DNA of 64,000 nt from assembly GCA_018292915.2 (NCBI GenBank), contig JACVVK020000014.1, positions 3,130,001 to 3,194,000 on the forward strand, read 5' to 3'. The translations under genes were made by a program, and so were the position numbers. The notes beneath the pieces were generated by a model. It saw nothing but the letters and a program-made list of their open reading frames with translations, searched no databases and was not told the origin of the DNA. The stretch comes from Batillaria attramentaria. Lineage: Eukaryota; Mollusca; Gastropoda; Batillariidae. Positions 31,633 through 43,574 of this stretch are shown here, in pieces. Each line of letters opens with the position of its first letter. Position 1 is the first letter of the stretch.

Positions 31633-32049
31633 TGACAACGACTCTCCACGTACCGTTCACGATTCTACCATTTGGTTCTCTGTTACGTCGCTACAACATT
31701 GCCCATTTCCAAATGTGTCTCTACTGAATCCTAGCCGTGAACTAACCTGGTTACGATGCTTATCAACTGGGGTTGAAGGGCCGCGTTCAGGGCGATTTGA
31801 CACGAGATCATTGACCTGACAACCCCACCGTTTAGGGGAAGACACTGCTTGGTGATGCCCCGACAGCCACCAGCACACTGGTGCAGCCGTGTGTTTATTA
31901 GTGATGAATCAGATGAGTACACCGTGCCCAAGGCTGACTTGTGTCCAGTGACACACAAAGAAGGAAAGAAAAAAACGTACTGGAACACAAAAAAGGAAGT
32001 ACAGAAAAAGTCCTTCAAGTGACGTTATGTAGGCGGTTATACAAATAAA

Positions 32050-32050
<1 letters not shown>

Positions 32051-32087
<37 letters not shown>

Positions 32088-32167
32088 GTCTGGGCATTTC
32101 TGTTTGTGTGTCTGTCTGACCTCTTTGCCATCTCCAGTGGTGCGTATTCTTTCTTTCTTTCTTTCTT

Positions 32168-32198
<31 letters not shown>
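32051..32198. repeat. (CTAT)n and (TTTC)n microsatellites with a duplicated spacer
   Basis: CTAT array at 32051-32088, TTTC/TATC arrays at ~32148-32198. The intervening segment, with TGACCTCTTTGCCATCTCCA, recurs near 32226 and 32588, so a larger microsatellite-spacer unit has been duplicated. Confidence 0.85.
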
Positions 32199-32435
32199 GC
32201 ATTTCTGTGTGTCTGTCTGTCTGACTGACCTCTTCGCCATCTCCAGTAGTGCGTATCCTATCTATCTATCTGTGGCTGGGCTGTGCTTACTCCTCAGCTG
32301 TGTCATGTCCGCTATGCCCTTGCCATCTTTTAGTTTAGATTTCTTAGTTTAGTTGCATAGTATTAGACTTGGACATCACACATTACTTTAGGATCTGTGT
32401 TTAATATGTATGGATTTGTATGTCTAGATAAATTA

Positions 32436-32436
<1 letters not shown>

Positions 32437-32487
<51 letters not shown>
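32437..32487. repeat. (GT)25 microsatellite
   Basis: Uninterrupted GT array, followed ~80 bp on by a (GTCT)n run at ~32568-32588. Confidence 0.93.
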
Positions 32488-32488
<1 letters not shown>

Positions 32489-32830
32489 CCAGAAGAAAAT
32501 TTTCTGCCATCGACAGACAATAAAGTTATATTGAATTGAATTTGAATTGAATTTCTGCTTGTCTTCCTGTCTGTCTGTCTGTCTGTCTGACCTCTTTGCC
32601 ATCTCCAGTAGCAGGTATTCCAAATGTAGGTGGAATCCATGGAGTGCTTGGAAGGTCTTTTTCTTTGTAATGATACTCTGCGTTAACGATAGACTCATAC
32701 TCGGACACTTATGAATAGACATACACTGATACAGTCCATAGCAATGCTTTGACGACAAGGAGTGAGCGAGTCTCAATGTGTGGCGACAGCCTCGACTGTG
32801 GGTATGAGCTTACGGACTTTAAAAAAAAAA

Positions 32831-32925
32831 ATCCCCGCTTGACTTTGCTTTGGATTTGAACCAAGTTCTTCCCGGTCCTCGTCCCTCCGAAACACTCACC
32901 GCTACACCACGGGAGCTGGTCGATA
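32831..32925 (-). mobile_element. SINE-B-like head fragment
   Basis: On the minus strand: CCCGTGGTGTAGCGGTGAGT (A box) and GGTTCAAATCC (B box) followed by AAGTCAAGCGGGGAT. This resembles the first ~95 bp of SINE-B. Confidence 0.6.
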
Positions 32926-33294
32926 CTTAGATGATTTTAGCAAGGCATTAGTAAAACGCAGATCGAGTCAGCTCTCTGAGAAGGCGATTCACCACCACGT
33001 CGGCTTTCTTTCTTTTTTTCTTTTCTTTTTTTCCACGTGGGAAGGGCCCATTCAGCGTCAATTTGCAGACCTGTTGAAAGCCAAACTATGTCGGAAGTCA
33101 GTATCTCATGGCCGACTGGTCACGAGACTTGGCTAGTGGCCGGAATGGTCCAAATGTGGCTGATCGATTTCTACCTTACTGCACTGACTCGCCTTCAGTG
33201 ACTGACTGGACAAATTCGGGGGGAAAACTTGAGTAGCCTGTTGTTACCTTATTGCACTGGTTAGCATGGGAGGTTGGTTGCCTGCTTGAAGGTT

Positions 33295-33534
33295 TAACAC
33301 ATTCCGTACCGCGCACTGACGAGTATTCCACGTGTTTGACTCTTTTTCGGTTTGTATGCGAAACTCAGGCAAGAATAACGGTTCCTTGACGGCTTTTATT
33401 ACGGCAAACACGAGTATAATCGAAGTGCAACACTCCCACTAAGCCACATTTAATTCCATACAGACATAATTTAATTATGATTTTATTAATGAGGCCACTG
33501 GTGCGCAACCCCAAATTAACTTGGTAGGAATAGA
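33295..33534 (+). repeat. Dispersed repeat, SINE-free copy (paralogue 43575-44035)
   Basis: GTACCGCGCAC, GAGTATTCCACGTG, TTTTCGGTTT, AACGGTTCCTTGACGGC, GCAACACTCCCAC, GAGGCCACTGGTGCGCAACC and ACTTGGTAGGAAT all recur in reverse order and complement at 43575-44035. This copy lacks the SINE-A found there. Confidence 0.8.
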
Positions 33535-33536
33535 GT

Positions 33537-33640
33537 TAACGTTTTTTTCCACTACATAAGGGTGATACCAAAGACGGGACAACGAGAAACTGGCCAGCGT
33601 AACGTTTGGGTGCCCCAGCCGGGGTTCGAACTCGCTATCC
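33537..33640 (-). mobile_element. SINE-A variant fragment
   Basis: TTTTTTTCCACTACATAAGG, GTGATACCAAAGACGGGACA, ACGAGAAACTGGCCAGCG and GGGGTTCGAACTCG. A divergent subfamily shared with 35018-35150 (both have GGGACAACGAGA and CCAGCGTAACGT). Confidence 0.75.
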
Positions 33641-33646
33641 GATCAT

Positions 33647-33815
33647 CATTAGCTTGCTTTACGTCCTATGGCTTTTAGTCCATAAGGACAACTTGTTCCT
33701 GGCATGTGTCTTTGGCTGCTTGGCTGGGCCAGTGTCTTTTGGGCGTATATGGGCTGTTTTGCTTTGCTTTGGGCTACGTCAGAGGTTCTCTGCTTGGGTC
33801 TCTGATGCCTGGTCT
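33647..33815 (+). repeat. TTAGCTTGCTTTACG repeat, copy 1
   Basis: ATTAGCTTGCTTTACGTCCT, AACTTGTTCCTGG, TGTCTTTGGCTGCTTGGCTG, ATATGGGCTGTTTTGCTTTG and AGAGGTTCTCTGCTT are the complement of the insertion at 54169-54329, which has its own target duplication. Likely a SINE-like or small transposed unit. Confidence 0.78.
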
Positions 33816-33935
33816 GCGTTGTTTTTCAGTGCCTCGGCCTGTTCTGTCGTGGCATCATCACTGGGGTGTCATCACTGGGGTGTCCTTTCGCTCTTCCACT
33901 ACCCGAGCATTGGCAGTCTAGTGTTCTACCAGTTA

Positions 33936-33937
<2 letters not shown>

Positions 33938-33997
<60 letters not shown>

Positions 33998-34017
33998 CGC
34001 ACGAACACACACACACC

Positions 34018-34073
<56 letters not shown>
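33938..34073. repeat. (GA)28 and (CA)n microsatellites
   Basis: GA array 33938-33993 and CA array mainly 34019-34072. Confidence 0.95.
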
Positions 34074-34075
<2 letters not shown>

Positions 34076-35017
34076 AGAAAGCATGAGTTCTGGGACCATA
34101 CGCTTATTTATTATTTCCTTACAGTCATGGGACTAAGCCGAGAAATCACGAGCTGTTTGGTGCACATCACGGGTTAGGGACAGTGTGCAGGCTACCTCAG
34201 GGCTGAGGTAGATTTTTCGGGATAAGCCCAAAACTGCTTACGTGGACGCAGATGTTCGGAATTGCATTTCCCTATATATGTACACAATCGCAAAATGCAT
34301 TTGTTAGCACACCAAACAGAGTGAGTGAGTGACTCATAAAAACAATTGCGCATCTCATCTGTCTGTTCAACGAAACGAAACCGACAAATAATCATCTACT
34401 TATTTGTCAGACAACGGAGATGCGACCAAAACAACAACAACAACAACAACAAAAACAAATAATTATCCCATACATGATCTCCGGATATGGCTGTTCATCT
34501 GACGTTTTTCGTCAGAAGTGGAACAGGGTAGATATGCCCATTTTACCGCACCTGAATACGGCAGTAGGCGTTTGCATTATGATAGGAATCATACAATTCG
34601 TGTACCAGTTCTGTTTTGCCAAATAAGCCTTTAACTCATTGTGCAATGTCTGTAGCCGCAGCAGCTGGTTTGAGAGTCCAAATTAATCAATGTTCAGTGA
34701 ATACGGACCATGCTGTGATGTAACAATGAATTGTTCTCCCCCCCCCCCCCACCCCCCTTTGAACTGCTAAGAAAAAAAAAATTCTTGCTGGAAAGGATGC
34801 AGAATTGAAACGCGGAGAATCACCTTTGGCAAGGACATGAAACGGACGCTGTCAGTTTCAGGTTTTTACGAATGCTTCAGAATTCTTAATTAGGTAAAAA
34901 TGTTAACAAGTAAAACGCGAGGAGAAAACAAGAACAACAACTAAAGAAGCGTGTTCCAAGATCTGTAATGATAGCCAGGAGGCCGGTTTCACGTTTAGAC
35001 TGCAAAGATGAAGATGA
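34074..35017. other. Spacer with small low-complexity runs
   Basis: (CAA)n near 34430-34455 and C-runs near 34738-34757. No supported gene. Confidence 0.45.
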
Positions 35018-35150
35018 CTTTTTCCTGTACATAAGGGTGATGCCAAAGACGGGACAACGAGAGAATGGCCAGCGTAACGTATAGGTTCACAGCCGGGGTT
35101 CGAACTCACAACCCGAACATTGGAAGTGCAGTGTCAGTTCTGCTAGCTTA
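35018..35150 (-). mobile_element. SINE-A variant
   Basis: CATAAGGGTGATGCCAAAGA, CGGGACAACGAGAGAATGGC, CAGCCGGGGTTCGAACTCAC, then a head remnant, ending beside a short GA and (GCAC)n run. Same subfamily as 33537-33640. Confidence 0.78.
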
Positions 35151-35491
35151 GAGAGAGAGAGAGCGCGCACGCGCACGCACGCACGCACGCACGCATATGG
35201 AAAGAAAGGATGAGTTCTGGTGGGAAAACAAACTTCCCCAGTTGATCCTGTATCTTCTGACATACATTTAGAGTGTTCCCTCTGGATTCATTTGCACGAT
35301 GTTTCATCAGAACTCGAAGTACCCATTGATATTTTTTTTTCGTCGACGGAATGAGATTTGGTGGATAGTTTATTAAGAGATACATCAACCCACCTCTTTG
35401 TATAATGAAACCAGCAGACAGCCCCCACTGACGGATCATCCCCATAGGGTTGTTTGCTGTTTGAAGTCTCAGCAAGGACCATGTATACCAC

Positions 35492-35967
35492 CGGCCCCCG
35501 TAGTGTAGTGGTTAGCACTTCAGACCATGGACCGGGAGACCCGGGTGCGAGTCCCAGCCGAGGCAAGCGGGATTTTTCTTACCTAGGTCGGCTCCTAAAC
35601 AGCGGGTGTGCTATGGGGCCAGCGGGGAGACTGTTGCCACACAGCCGAGATTCACCCACTTCACGGGTGCGACTTCGGGGGGTGCTTCCCTTGGCATGAC
35701 ACGTCTTATGATGTGGATGATTACACGGCCGGCACCGCAGGTGCCGTATTTCCCGGGCCTGGTTAATGCCGGGATATTTATGACAGGAAGCGTGGAATGA
35801 AGCCCTGTCCCGCAGTCCCAAACAACATGGACCTCCATAGCGTCATCTTACCATCATCCTCATCTCCGTCGTCATGCATAACAAAAAAATGCCCCAGCTT
35901 CCGAGCCCTCCCTGGATTTCACCCATGACGTGGGAGGAACACCACTGGAACTGGCAAAGAGTTGTGG
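35492..35967 (+). mobile_element. SINE-B (~480 bp), copy 2
   Basis: Begins GGCCCCCGTAGTGTAGTGGT and is collinear with 14826-15310 through to GGAACTGGCAAAGAGTTGTG and an A-rich tail. Differences are mostly point changes. Confidence 0.9.
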
Positions 35968-35997
35968 CAGAAAAAAAATAGACCGTGTATACCATGG

Positions 35998-36610
35998 TCT
36001 TTGGTTTCAATACGTATGACAGGCATACAACATTGCATGGAAAATTTTTCACCGAATGTGCTTGATCTGTGCATCAGAATCGGTTACTGGAGTCACATCA
36101 AAAAGCATTGTGGTGACTCCGGCCAGCGTATAACTTGTTCTAGAAGTGGTCCGCGTACGAGTGATGAGCAGACTTACTTGCGGACTGAGGGCTAGCCATA
36201 CGGCGCTGATTGGTGGGTATTTATAGATTTATCCCAATCTGTGCAGGAATAGTCCGTAGGTTCAGTACAAAGAAAGTCGTATTTCTCTACTAGCAGGAGC
36301 CACAAAGTCACGGAAATAATAATAATAATAATGACATAAGGCGCCTATACATGTAAATGGCACATGCTCTAAGCGCCGTACATCATAACTACATTCGCCG
36401 CACAATACACAGCTTTCATACACATGCACAGACTCACAGGGAGCATTAAAACAATAACTCTCAACAAGCAGGCTGAAATGGTCGCGATGGCCAACTCAAA
36501 CATCCTTCTGTCTGGCACACCGCTCTTAGTTAGAGTTTCGAAGGCGGCAGTTTTCCATCTCAGCGGCGTTGTGAACGGCGTTAGGGCCTGTAATATCTTG
36601 GAATGACTAG
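35998..36610. repeat. Intergenic copy 2 of the 7585-8002 repeat, split by a retroposon tail
   Basis: Collinear with the intronic copy to ~36313 (TATTTCTCTACTA, AGCCACAAAGTCACGG), resumes at ~36477 (AATGGTCGCGATGGCCAACT) and runs to GGCGGCAGTTTTCCAT. The intervening 36314-36470 has an (AAT)n start and AAGGCGCCTATACATG / CTCTAAGCGCCGTAC, the complement of a retroposon 3' tail. Confidence 0.68.
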
Positions 36611-36920
36611 GCTTCACTGCACGCGCCGATTTCGCCTCTCATCTTATCTCTGCCACAGTTGATAATCACTACGCGCAAGTAGGTCAATCCGTCTCCTAAT
36701 CAGTCAGTGCACTGCGAGTGTGACTCGTAAGCAGCCCAAACCGGCCTCTCCGCCGTGCAAAACACGGCACGCGAAGCAACCGAACTGGAACTGGAAGCAT
36801 TACGTCAACAGCTGATCACATCCGCAAAGTAGTTTCCGGGAAACGTGAGCCTAGTTTGATTATCGTCAATTTCGTTGTACATCTTCAGCGTGGTGTGAAC
36901 AGACTTTATACCATCGTAGA

Positions 36921-37112
36921 GGGTGGGTGGGTGGGGTGGGGTGGGTGGGTGTTTGGGGGTTTAACGTCCTTTTCCACCACATACGGGTGATATCAAAGAC
37001 GGGGCAACGATGAAAAAGCCAGCACAAATATTTGGCCCCAGCCGGGATACGAACTCACGACCCCAGCATTAGAAGTCCAACGCTCTACCATTCGGCCACC
37101 CCGGCTCCCCTC
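36921..37112 (-). mobile_element. SINE-A, full-length, 13-bp duplication
   Basis: GGGTG-rich 5' side on the plus strand, then TTTAACGTCCTTTTCCACC through to TCTACCATTCGGCCACCCCG. Flanked by ATACCATCGTAGA (36908-36920) and ATACCATCTTAGA (37113-37125), one mismatch. Confidence 0.93.
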
Positions 37113-37125
37113 ATACCATCTTAGA

Positions 37126-37500
37126 CATCTGTATTGCCAAAGACATGGAAAAGAACACCGGCAGTATCAGTGCTATACTAATCTCTAATAGAGACTATTA
37201 CGAAAGCACAGGCGCAGTCACTGACGAGCGCAGTTGTTTCAAAACAGAATTCTTCCTGAGATATACATCCTGGCAGTGGTAGCATTAAACGAACGAACAG
37301 ACACTGAAGCGATCACCATACGCCACCCATTTCGAGGCCGAGCACTAAACTTGAAATGGCACTGGATCCGTTCCCTCACTTTTATCACGTCAGATGACTT
37401 GGTGTTCGTCCATTTACGTCAAGCTGACACGTGACCTCTGACCAATATGGCCGCTGTGGTTCGGGACAGGGAGATTTGGCCGTCAATACGTTATTCAAAG
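37126..37500. repeat. Repeat related to 49236-49620
   Basis: TACTAATCTCTAATAGAGAC, AAAGCACAGGCGCAG and AGTTGTTTCAAAACAGAA parallel 49541-49610. A TATGGCCGC / GGCCGTCAA region parallels the ATGGCGGACGC / GGCCGTCAAACG part. Moderately diverged. Confidence 0.5.
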
Positions 37501-37786
37501 GAGAGCAGCCATTTTCATTTATGTGCAAATGTCCCCCTGTTTAACTCAGAGAGCCCATGGCTCGGCACCATGTCCGTGGAAGATCAATCTCTTCCTTAGT
37601 TCCTGCCTAATCTTTTCCTCCGTGATCATCCCACGCCCACCCCCTCCCCCCCCCCTCTCTCTCTCTCTCTCTCTCAGCTGTATCCTTAACGAAAAATGTT
37701 GCAGTCAGTCAGCCGGTCAGTCTCCCTTCAGGAAACAACCAAAATCTTCCCGATAAGTGTCTTGTTTCACTTGGTTAGTATAGAGG

Positions 37787-37947
37787 TGGGTGGGTGTTTG
37801 GGAGTTTAACGTCCTTTTCCACCGCGTAAGGGTGATACCAAAGACGCGGCAAAGAGATGAAGGCCAGCACAAATATTTGGCCCCAGCCCGGATTCGAACT
37901 CACGATCCGAGCATTAAGAGTCCAACGCTTTACCATTCGGCTAACCC
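37787..37947 (-). mobile_element. SINE-A, full-length, 14-bp duplication
   Basis: Complement of the whole SINE-A, with a diverged head (ACCATTCGGCTAACCCGG). Flanked by GGTTAGTATAGAGG (37773-37786) and GGTTAGTACAGAGG (37948-37961), one mismatch. Confidence 0.92.
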
Positions 37948-38151
37948 GGTTAGTACAGAGGCTTGAGTTTGGATGTAAGGCGTAACAATATGTATCTTTC
38001 TTTATAGTTATGATATCAGTATTATAAAGTTGCATGATTGTTTTAAAACAAGTTTGTAAGAAAGCCGCCACCACGCCTACCATCTGTGTCCTTTCAAAAA
38101 AAAATTTTTTGAGCTCTCTCGCTCTCCCTCTTCTAGCTCTAGCATGCGGTA

Positions 38152-38153
<2 letters not shown>

Positions 38154-38225
<72 letters not shown>
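38154..38225. repeat. (GT)36 microsatellite
   Basis: Uninterrupted GT array. Confidence 0.95.
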
Positions 38226-38227
<2 letters not shown>

Positions 38228-38689
38228 GTTTCAGGTTCCAGGTTTAAGTATGTTCGATCATTTGGCTTTTTTGTTTATTTATTTGTTCTTCAAAACGGCA
38301 AGTTTGAAAATTGGTTGCAAGACCAAAACTTCCACCGTTTGCAAATAAAGTTATTTCAGTTTCAATTTCAATTTCTTTCTCTCTTCATTGAACCGCTTCT
38401 TTGCGTTCCCAGTTGATCGGGGCTCGCTGGTAGAACATGCAGTAAGAACGCTTCTAACCCGGTCGAGAGAGAATTTGCACAGACACCTCAAAAGCCGTCT
38501 GCCCTTGAGGTGACCTAGGTGGAGGTCAAAGGACGCTGAGCCCTTCAGGCGTCCTTATCTGTCTTTCTGTCGCACCCTCCTTATTTCCCTCCTTTCAGAG
38601 GTTTTGTCCATCTTCACTCTCTCGCTCTCTCTCTTCTTTTCTTGTTTCCGGAGATTGAGCCTTGCACACGAGAATATTCCTCCTTCGGT
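38226..38689. other. Spacer, nothing recognised
   Basis: Short CT-rich stretches only. Confidence 0.4.
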
Positions 38690-38830
38690 GCTCGTATCCG
38701 TCCACGCCGGGACCCAAAATGTACGGCCTGAAATGGGGGTATAGGCGGCTCACTTGTTCAGTCGCCGTAAGCAGAGACTCGTGTTGCACTCCTGCATTGT
38801 AAGGCACGGCGTTTGACAGCGGTAGTGGCG
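38690..38830. repeat. Short repeat related to 48160-48265
   Basis: GGGACCCAAAATGTACGGC here and GGGTCCCAAAATGTACGGCG at 48168, each followed within ~100 bp by ACTCxxGTTxCACTCCxGCA-like sequence. Confidence 0.5.
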
Positions 38831-38869
38831 TAAATGCTTCAGGCGTAATACCACAGTTTGTTAGTTCGG

Positions 38870-38919
38870 GCTTTACGCCGCGCAAGCAACAAAGACTATT
38901 TCGCGGCTCGTAATACCAC

Positions 38920-38969
<50 letters not shown>

Positions 38970-39020
38970 GGCTTTACGCCGCGCAAGCAACAAAGACTAT
39001 TTCGCGGCTCGTAATACATG
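38870..39020. repeat. Duplicated GCGCAAGCAACAAAGACTA unit around a (GTTA)n microsatellite
   Basis: GCTTTACGCCGCGCAAGCAA and ACAAAGACTATTTCGCGGCT occur at ~38870 and ~38970, with a (GTTA)12 array (38921-38968) between. GCTTTACGCCGCGCAAGC is a motif shared with the tails at 42370-42425 and 43230-43292. Confidence 0.8.
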
Positions 39021-39810
39021 TACCACAAATTCAGTCTGGGTTCAAGTGCAGGGTTGGTTTGGGAGACCCCAGTTTGGCGAAAGGTGGTTTGTATAGCGAT
39101 TTTTGGAAGGTGTGAAAGAGTGTAGTCTTGCGGATTTTTTTTTCTTTGTGGTTTCTGGGGCAAGGTGTTTAAGAATTTGTAGTATTCAGCCTTCAGCATT
39201 GAGAGTAGTCTTAGCTCGCCACACTGAAGGTTAGTATTTCTCGGTGTATAAACCAGCTGTAGTTTGTACAGTCTGACTACCCGTCTTCCACTCTGCGTGT
39301 CTTTTAGGCGACATGTTCGTCCTTGGCGCAAGACTTGTCCCCCCCGGGGGGGGGGGGGGGAGTTGATGGCACCGACGATGTCTATTGCTTTAAGGGAACG
39401 GGACCAGTCTGGGACCGGAAGGGGTGGAGGGTGGGGCGGGTTTGGGAGGGAGTATACAGCCCTGTAAATTTATTTTGATAGCAGACCCCCCACCCCCTAT
39501 ATCCCCCCCCCCATCCCCACCCCGCCTTCTTTTATTGGAAAAGCGTAGTCTGGTAACTCCACCCAGACAAGTTACTAGACATCTTCGGTGAAGTGCGCGT
39601 GGTAGTGCAGATGATGGTGAATCGATTGGTCGTTGATTGCGTTTGTTTTGGGCAAAGTCTGTAAGACATGCTGATGCTTGAATGCCCGTGTAAAACATGA
39701 TGGCGCTGCAGCTACAAAGACTTAACTTTGCATTTCTGTCTCTGCACTTACGGTATAACGCTACCTTCAACCAAAGACCCTAAGTTGGTCTTTGTTTTCA
39801 CCTACGGAAG

Positions 39811-39958
39811 CAGCGTACGTGGACTTTGAATGCTCGGGTCGTGAATCCGAATCCCGGCTGGGGCCGAATATTTGTGCTGGCCTTTTTCTCGTCGCCCCGT
39901 CTTTCTTGCACACATGGTGCAAAAAGACGTTAAACTCCTAAACACCCACCCATCCCTC
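39811..39958 (+). mobile_element. SINE-A, 5'-truncated, 12-bp duplication
   Basis: Retains the B box (GTGAATCCGAATCCCGGC), body and GACGTTAAACTCCTAAACAC tail, but the A box is lost. Flanked by CACCTACGGAAG at 39799-39810 and 39959-39970. Confidence 0.92.
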
Positions 39959-39970
39959 CACCTACGGAAG

Positions 39971-41261
39971 GAGATTTGGTTCCATTATAAAAAAAAATCA
40001 CACGTGTATGAAATTTTCAAGAATCTAGTGCAACCAAACAAAAGGTTACGACCCTACACTTCTATAAACACTACACTTCCAGACTACTGACGCAGTCTTC
40101 AACACACGTAATTTCCACAGTACCATACAACTGAGTTTTCCTTGACGACTGCGTTATCTAGCTTAGACCTTTACCATTGAGTAGGCCGCACGTGCACCCA
40201 GACATGTTTTTATATTACCCCTAACCCCAACCCCTACAGCCCCCCTCCTGCGGCGAATGACGGGCGACGAATGTCAGAACATTTCTAGGTAGACTACAGC
40301 TTTTTTTTTCCTGTCGCCCACTGTACGTGGTCGATAATCCCGGACAGGAGACGAGTAATGAAAGGTAGTGCTGCACTGTCCTGCTGACAGTAGTAATCAT
40401 ACGCAGTGAGACAGCCGACCAGAAGACGGTGTAGTCCCCCTTGAGGCAGAGTGACGTCCCTGTGTGAAATTGTGACGCACGTGAGTTGAGTCCATCGACG
40501 TATAGAGATAGACGCACCGCGGTGCCGGAAAAGTGTCGCCGCCGCGCGCCATGTTGCTAGTACCTGGAAGTGCCAGCTGTTTACATAGCGCGCATAGCAT
40601 TGGCCAGACGCTATCAGCTGTTTACATAGCGCGCATAGCATTGGTCCGCTTTATCTTACGTCACAGTTCTGATGACGTCTTTCTAAAGAACTTTGTATTT
40701 CGAACGAGGCGTCCTGTACACAGAGCCTCTGAGGTCTGGTATTAGTAAGATGGCCGCGATAGCGACACTCGCAAGCAGCGGTGGCAGCGTGTGGCGGTGC
40801 GTCTATCTCTTTACGTCTGTGGTTGAGTCGTGCATTCACGTCTGCGTTTGTCCTTCGCGTGCAGCGTTGCCTGACTTTGGCGCGACCTTGGACATTGAAA
40901 GAAATGTGGCTTTAAAAAAAAAAATCGGTATGAACAGTCCTTTCTGGAACAGTTTCATGCTACAGGTGCCCATTGAATTGTCGGAGAACCTCCGTCAACG
41001 AGCCATACGACAATGAGAAAGTTGTTACTTGGCACGGAAATTTCTGACAGCCGAAGGCGCTTGACATGTATTTAACTGGTTTTTTTACTGTTTCCGAAAA
41101 AAGGGGGTTACTCTCGCTCTAGAATTAGAATTCATTGTATGTCACAGAAATTACGCTTGGGATATTGCCAGTTCCATAGTCAAATTATGACCAAACACTA
41201 GTGCGTACCAAGATCGGGCTCGCAATGACAGTGCGAAGACTTCTCGAGGGTGGATCCGCTG
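39971..41261. other. Spacer with a 42-bp tandem duplication
   Basis: CAGCTGTTTACATAGCGCGC occurs at ~40573 and ~40615, each followed by ATAGCATTGG. No supported gene. Confidence 0.55.
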
Positions 41262-41279
41262 GGGGGGGGGGGGGGGGGG
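41262..41279. repeat. G18 run
   Basis: Homopolymer G. A second G-rich run lies at 41496-41511. Confidence 0.9.
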
Positions 41280-41624
41280 ACAAGCGGAAATTCGCCGTAG
41301 TCATTACTCCAGGATGAAAGAGACAACCAAAAAGCGTTCTCCTCTTCCACGTAATTTCTCATCTTCAACCGGCCTCCGACTAATTAGCGGGTTCGCTCCT
41401 GCTTCTCTTTGAATCTGCCGCATAACCTTTCTTCCGTTTCCGGGGTGGTGACGTGGGCAGTGGCCCGATGGGGAAGAGAGTGGTGGGGTGAGGGGGGCGG
41501 GGGGGGGGGGGCTGTAAGTTTGAGTCGGCGGATCTGCTGTTTGGGCTCGTTTCTGTTGCACGTACAACAAATACTTTAGAAACAGATATTCCGTATAAGA
41601 TCCTTGCGAACACAGAACAGTATG

Positions 41625-41626
<2 letters not shown>

Positions 41627-41720
<94 letters not shown>
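41627..41720. repeat. (GT)28(GCGT)9 microsatellite
   Basis: GT array grading into GCGT units. Confidence 0.95.
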
Positions 41721-41762
41721 CAGACGAATCCACACGGCAAACTCCGAGGCCAAAGTCCCGCC

Positions 41763-42062
41763 CCTTCACTCTGCAGTGTATTGGGAAAACACAGTAGGTC
41801 CATGACGTCATTTTATGGACGAAGAGGTGATTTCAAGATGAAAGAGACTGGTGTAATCGTCTTTTTCCTCAAATGACGTCAATGGACGTACTGCTTTCTT
41901 TCCACGTCTCAATGAAGTCACATCAAACTACATTATTGTGCACCCCTATTTGTAGTATCTGGCAGGAAAATTTGCCAGACCAATGCCATGTGTTTTGCTC
42001 ATGTTGCCGTGGCACGCAATTGGCTGAACTCGGGGAGCGAGCTCGTTCCTTTTGACTGGCAG
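41763..42062 (-). mobile_element. CRE-bearing MITE, copy 3 (inverted)
   Basis: Complement of the family seen at 3602-3948. TGACGTCA at 41803-41810 and 41874-41881, TTTCAAGATGAAAGAGACTG, CTTTCTTTCCACGT and CAATTGGCTGAA. Both ends are diverged, so boundaries are approximate. Confidence 0.72.
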
Positions 42063-42239
42063 TCGTTTCGTGGTGAATATGTCCACGAGTGACGTGGGTA
42101 GGTAGTACGAGTTTTAACGTAAGATATATTTATTCGCTTCCACAAGTACACGGGGACGAATTCGGCTTGAAAACTAAACTTCTTGTTGCTGAAGTGCGAA
42201 CTGAGAACTGAAACACACACGATTTCAGATAGACAATAC

Positions 42240-42425
42240 TGCCTTCAGTTTCCACCACGTAAGGGTCATAGCAAAGACGGGGCAAGCAGGGAAAGGCCGG
42301 CATCCAGCCGGGATTCGAACTCAGTCTTTGAAAGTCCAACACTCTTCCAGCTTGGCTAGCATACTCCGCCGCGTATTAGTCTTCGTGGCTTGCGCGGCGT
42401 TAAGCCCTAAAAACTCACTCACCAA
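42240..42425 (-). mobile_element. SINE-A-related composite SINE, copy 1
   Basis: TTTCCACCACGTAAGGGTCA, AAGACGGGGCAAGCAGGGAA and CAGCCGGGATTCGAACTCAG, then a different head (CTTCCAGCTTGGCTAGCATA) joined to GGCTTGCGCGGCGTTAAGCC and CTCACTCACC. The whole composite recurs at 43106-43292. Confidence 0.78.
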
Positions 42426-43105
42426 CCAACTTACAAAATGATATCAAATGTAATAATGACGAGAGAAAATAAAATTTGTCACGAAACTAAACTGAGCAGA
42501 GAAAACAAAAATTGTCACGAAATTAAAATGAGTAGAGAATATAAAACTTATAGCTCACTGGAATCAAATGTCATTCTCTAGAACATCTAAGTGTCGCACC
42601 CTGTACTGAACCAGGTCCCGATAGGAAATTCGGATTTCTGTGGGTCCCACAGCTATAACGTGCATGTGGTCATTTCATCTTTCCTCTTTAAAAAAATAAA
42701 AATAAAAAAAATCTGGCGTAGCTCTTGTAAGCCTCGTGCCCGCGGCGAAATCTATTTCAACTTTACATCAATGTTCTCCAATTTCCTTCAGTCTATAGAC
42801 ATTTAACCGTGGCTACTGAGCTGCATTCAGACGGCAGATTTTAACGACGTCCCTAAAAGCCTTTGCCGTGGCCGATGTCACGAGGTCTTTCTGGCGCGTG
42901 TCTAACGAGGGAACGCTGCTAGGACCAAATCAATGTTCTAAGAAAGTAGAGGGATCTGACGTTTAGTAAAAGGGCCTAAAGCGCCATGGGTTGATAAGTA
43001 CTTCGGCCGTTTCATCATTTGACGGCTGGGATCACAGCGGCAGAAGACTGTTGATGACATTACGAACTGGTATCGGAAGATTTAGTTGATTGGTTGTTTA
43101 TGGAT
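42426..43105. other. Spacer with a short direct repeat
   Basis: ATTGTCACGAAA / TTGTCACGAAA with flanking GAGAAAAxAAAA recurs near 42474 and 42510. Nothing else. Confidence 0.4.
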
Positions 43106-43292
43106 CCTTCAGTTTTCACCACGTAAGGGTGATAGCAAAGACGGGGCAAGCAAGGAAAGGCCGGCATGCAGCCGGGATTCGAACTCAGTCTTTACAAGTC
43201 CAACACTCTTCCAGCTTCCCTAGCATACTCCGCAACGAATTAGTCTTTGTGGCTTGCGCGGCGTAAAAAGCCCTAAAAACTCACTCACTCAC
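43106..43292 (-). mobile_element. SINE-A-related composite SINE, copy 2
   Basis: Collinear with 42240-42425, ending GGCTTGCGCGGCGTAAAAAG and CCCTAAAAACTCACTCACTC. Confidence 0.78.
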
Positions 43293-43574
43293 TCCAGCTG
43301 GCTGTCACCACTTGTCGAAAAAGCAAAGAGCAGCTTTGCCTGCATTACATGTGTCAACAGATGCAGACCGGATGAGAACTTTCTAAAGTACCAGATTCGG
43401 TTCTTGTATTCACGGGGAACCAGAGTGTACAGCCTGTAGCCTGTGGTAAGAAGAGACGACTTACTTTTTTTAAACATTTCTTATTTTTATTACAGATAGG
43501 CGTCGTAGAAAACTTTGTTGATTGAGTGTTGTTATTATGGACTGTTGATTAAAGTGTGTACAAAATGTTTCCAG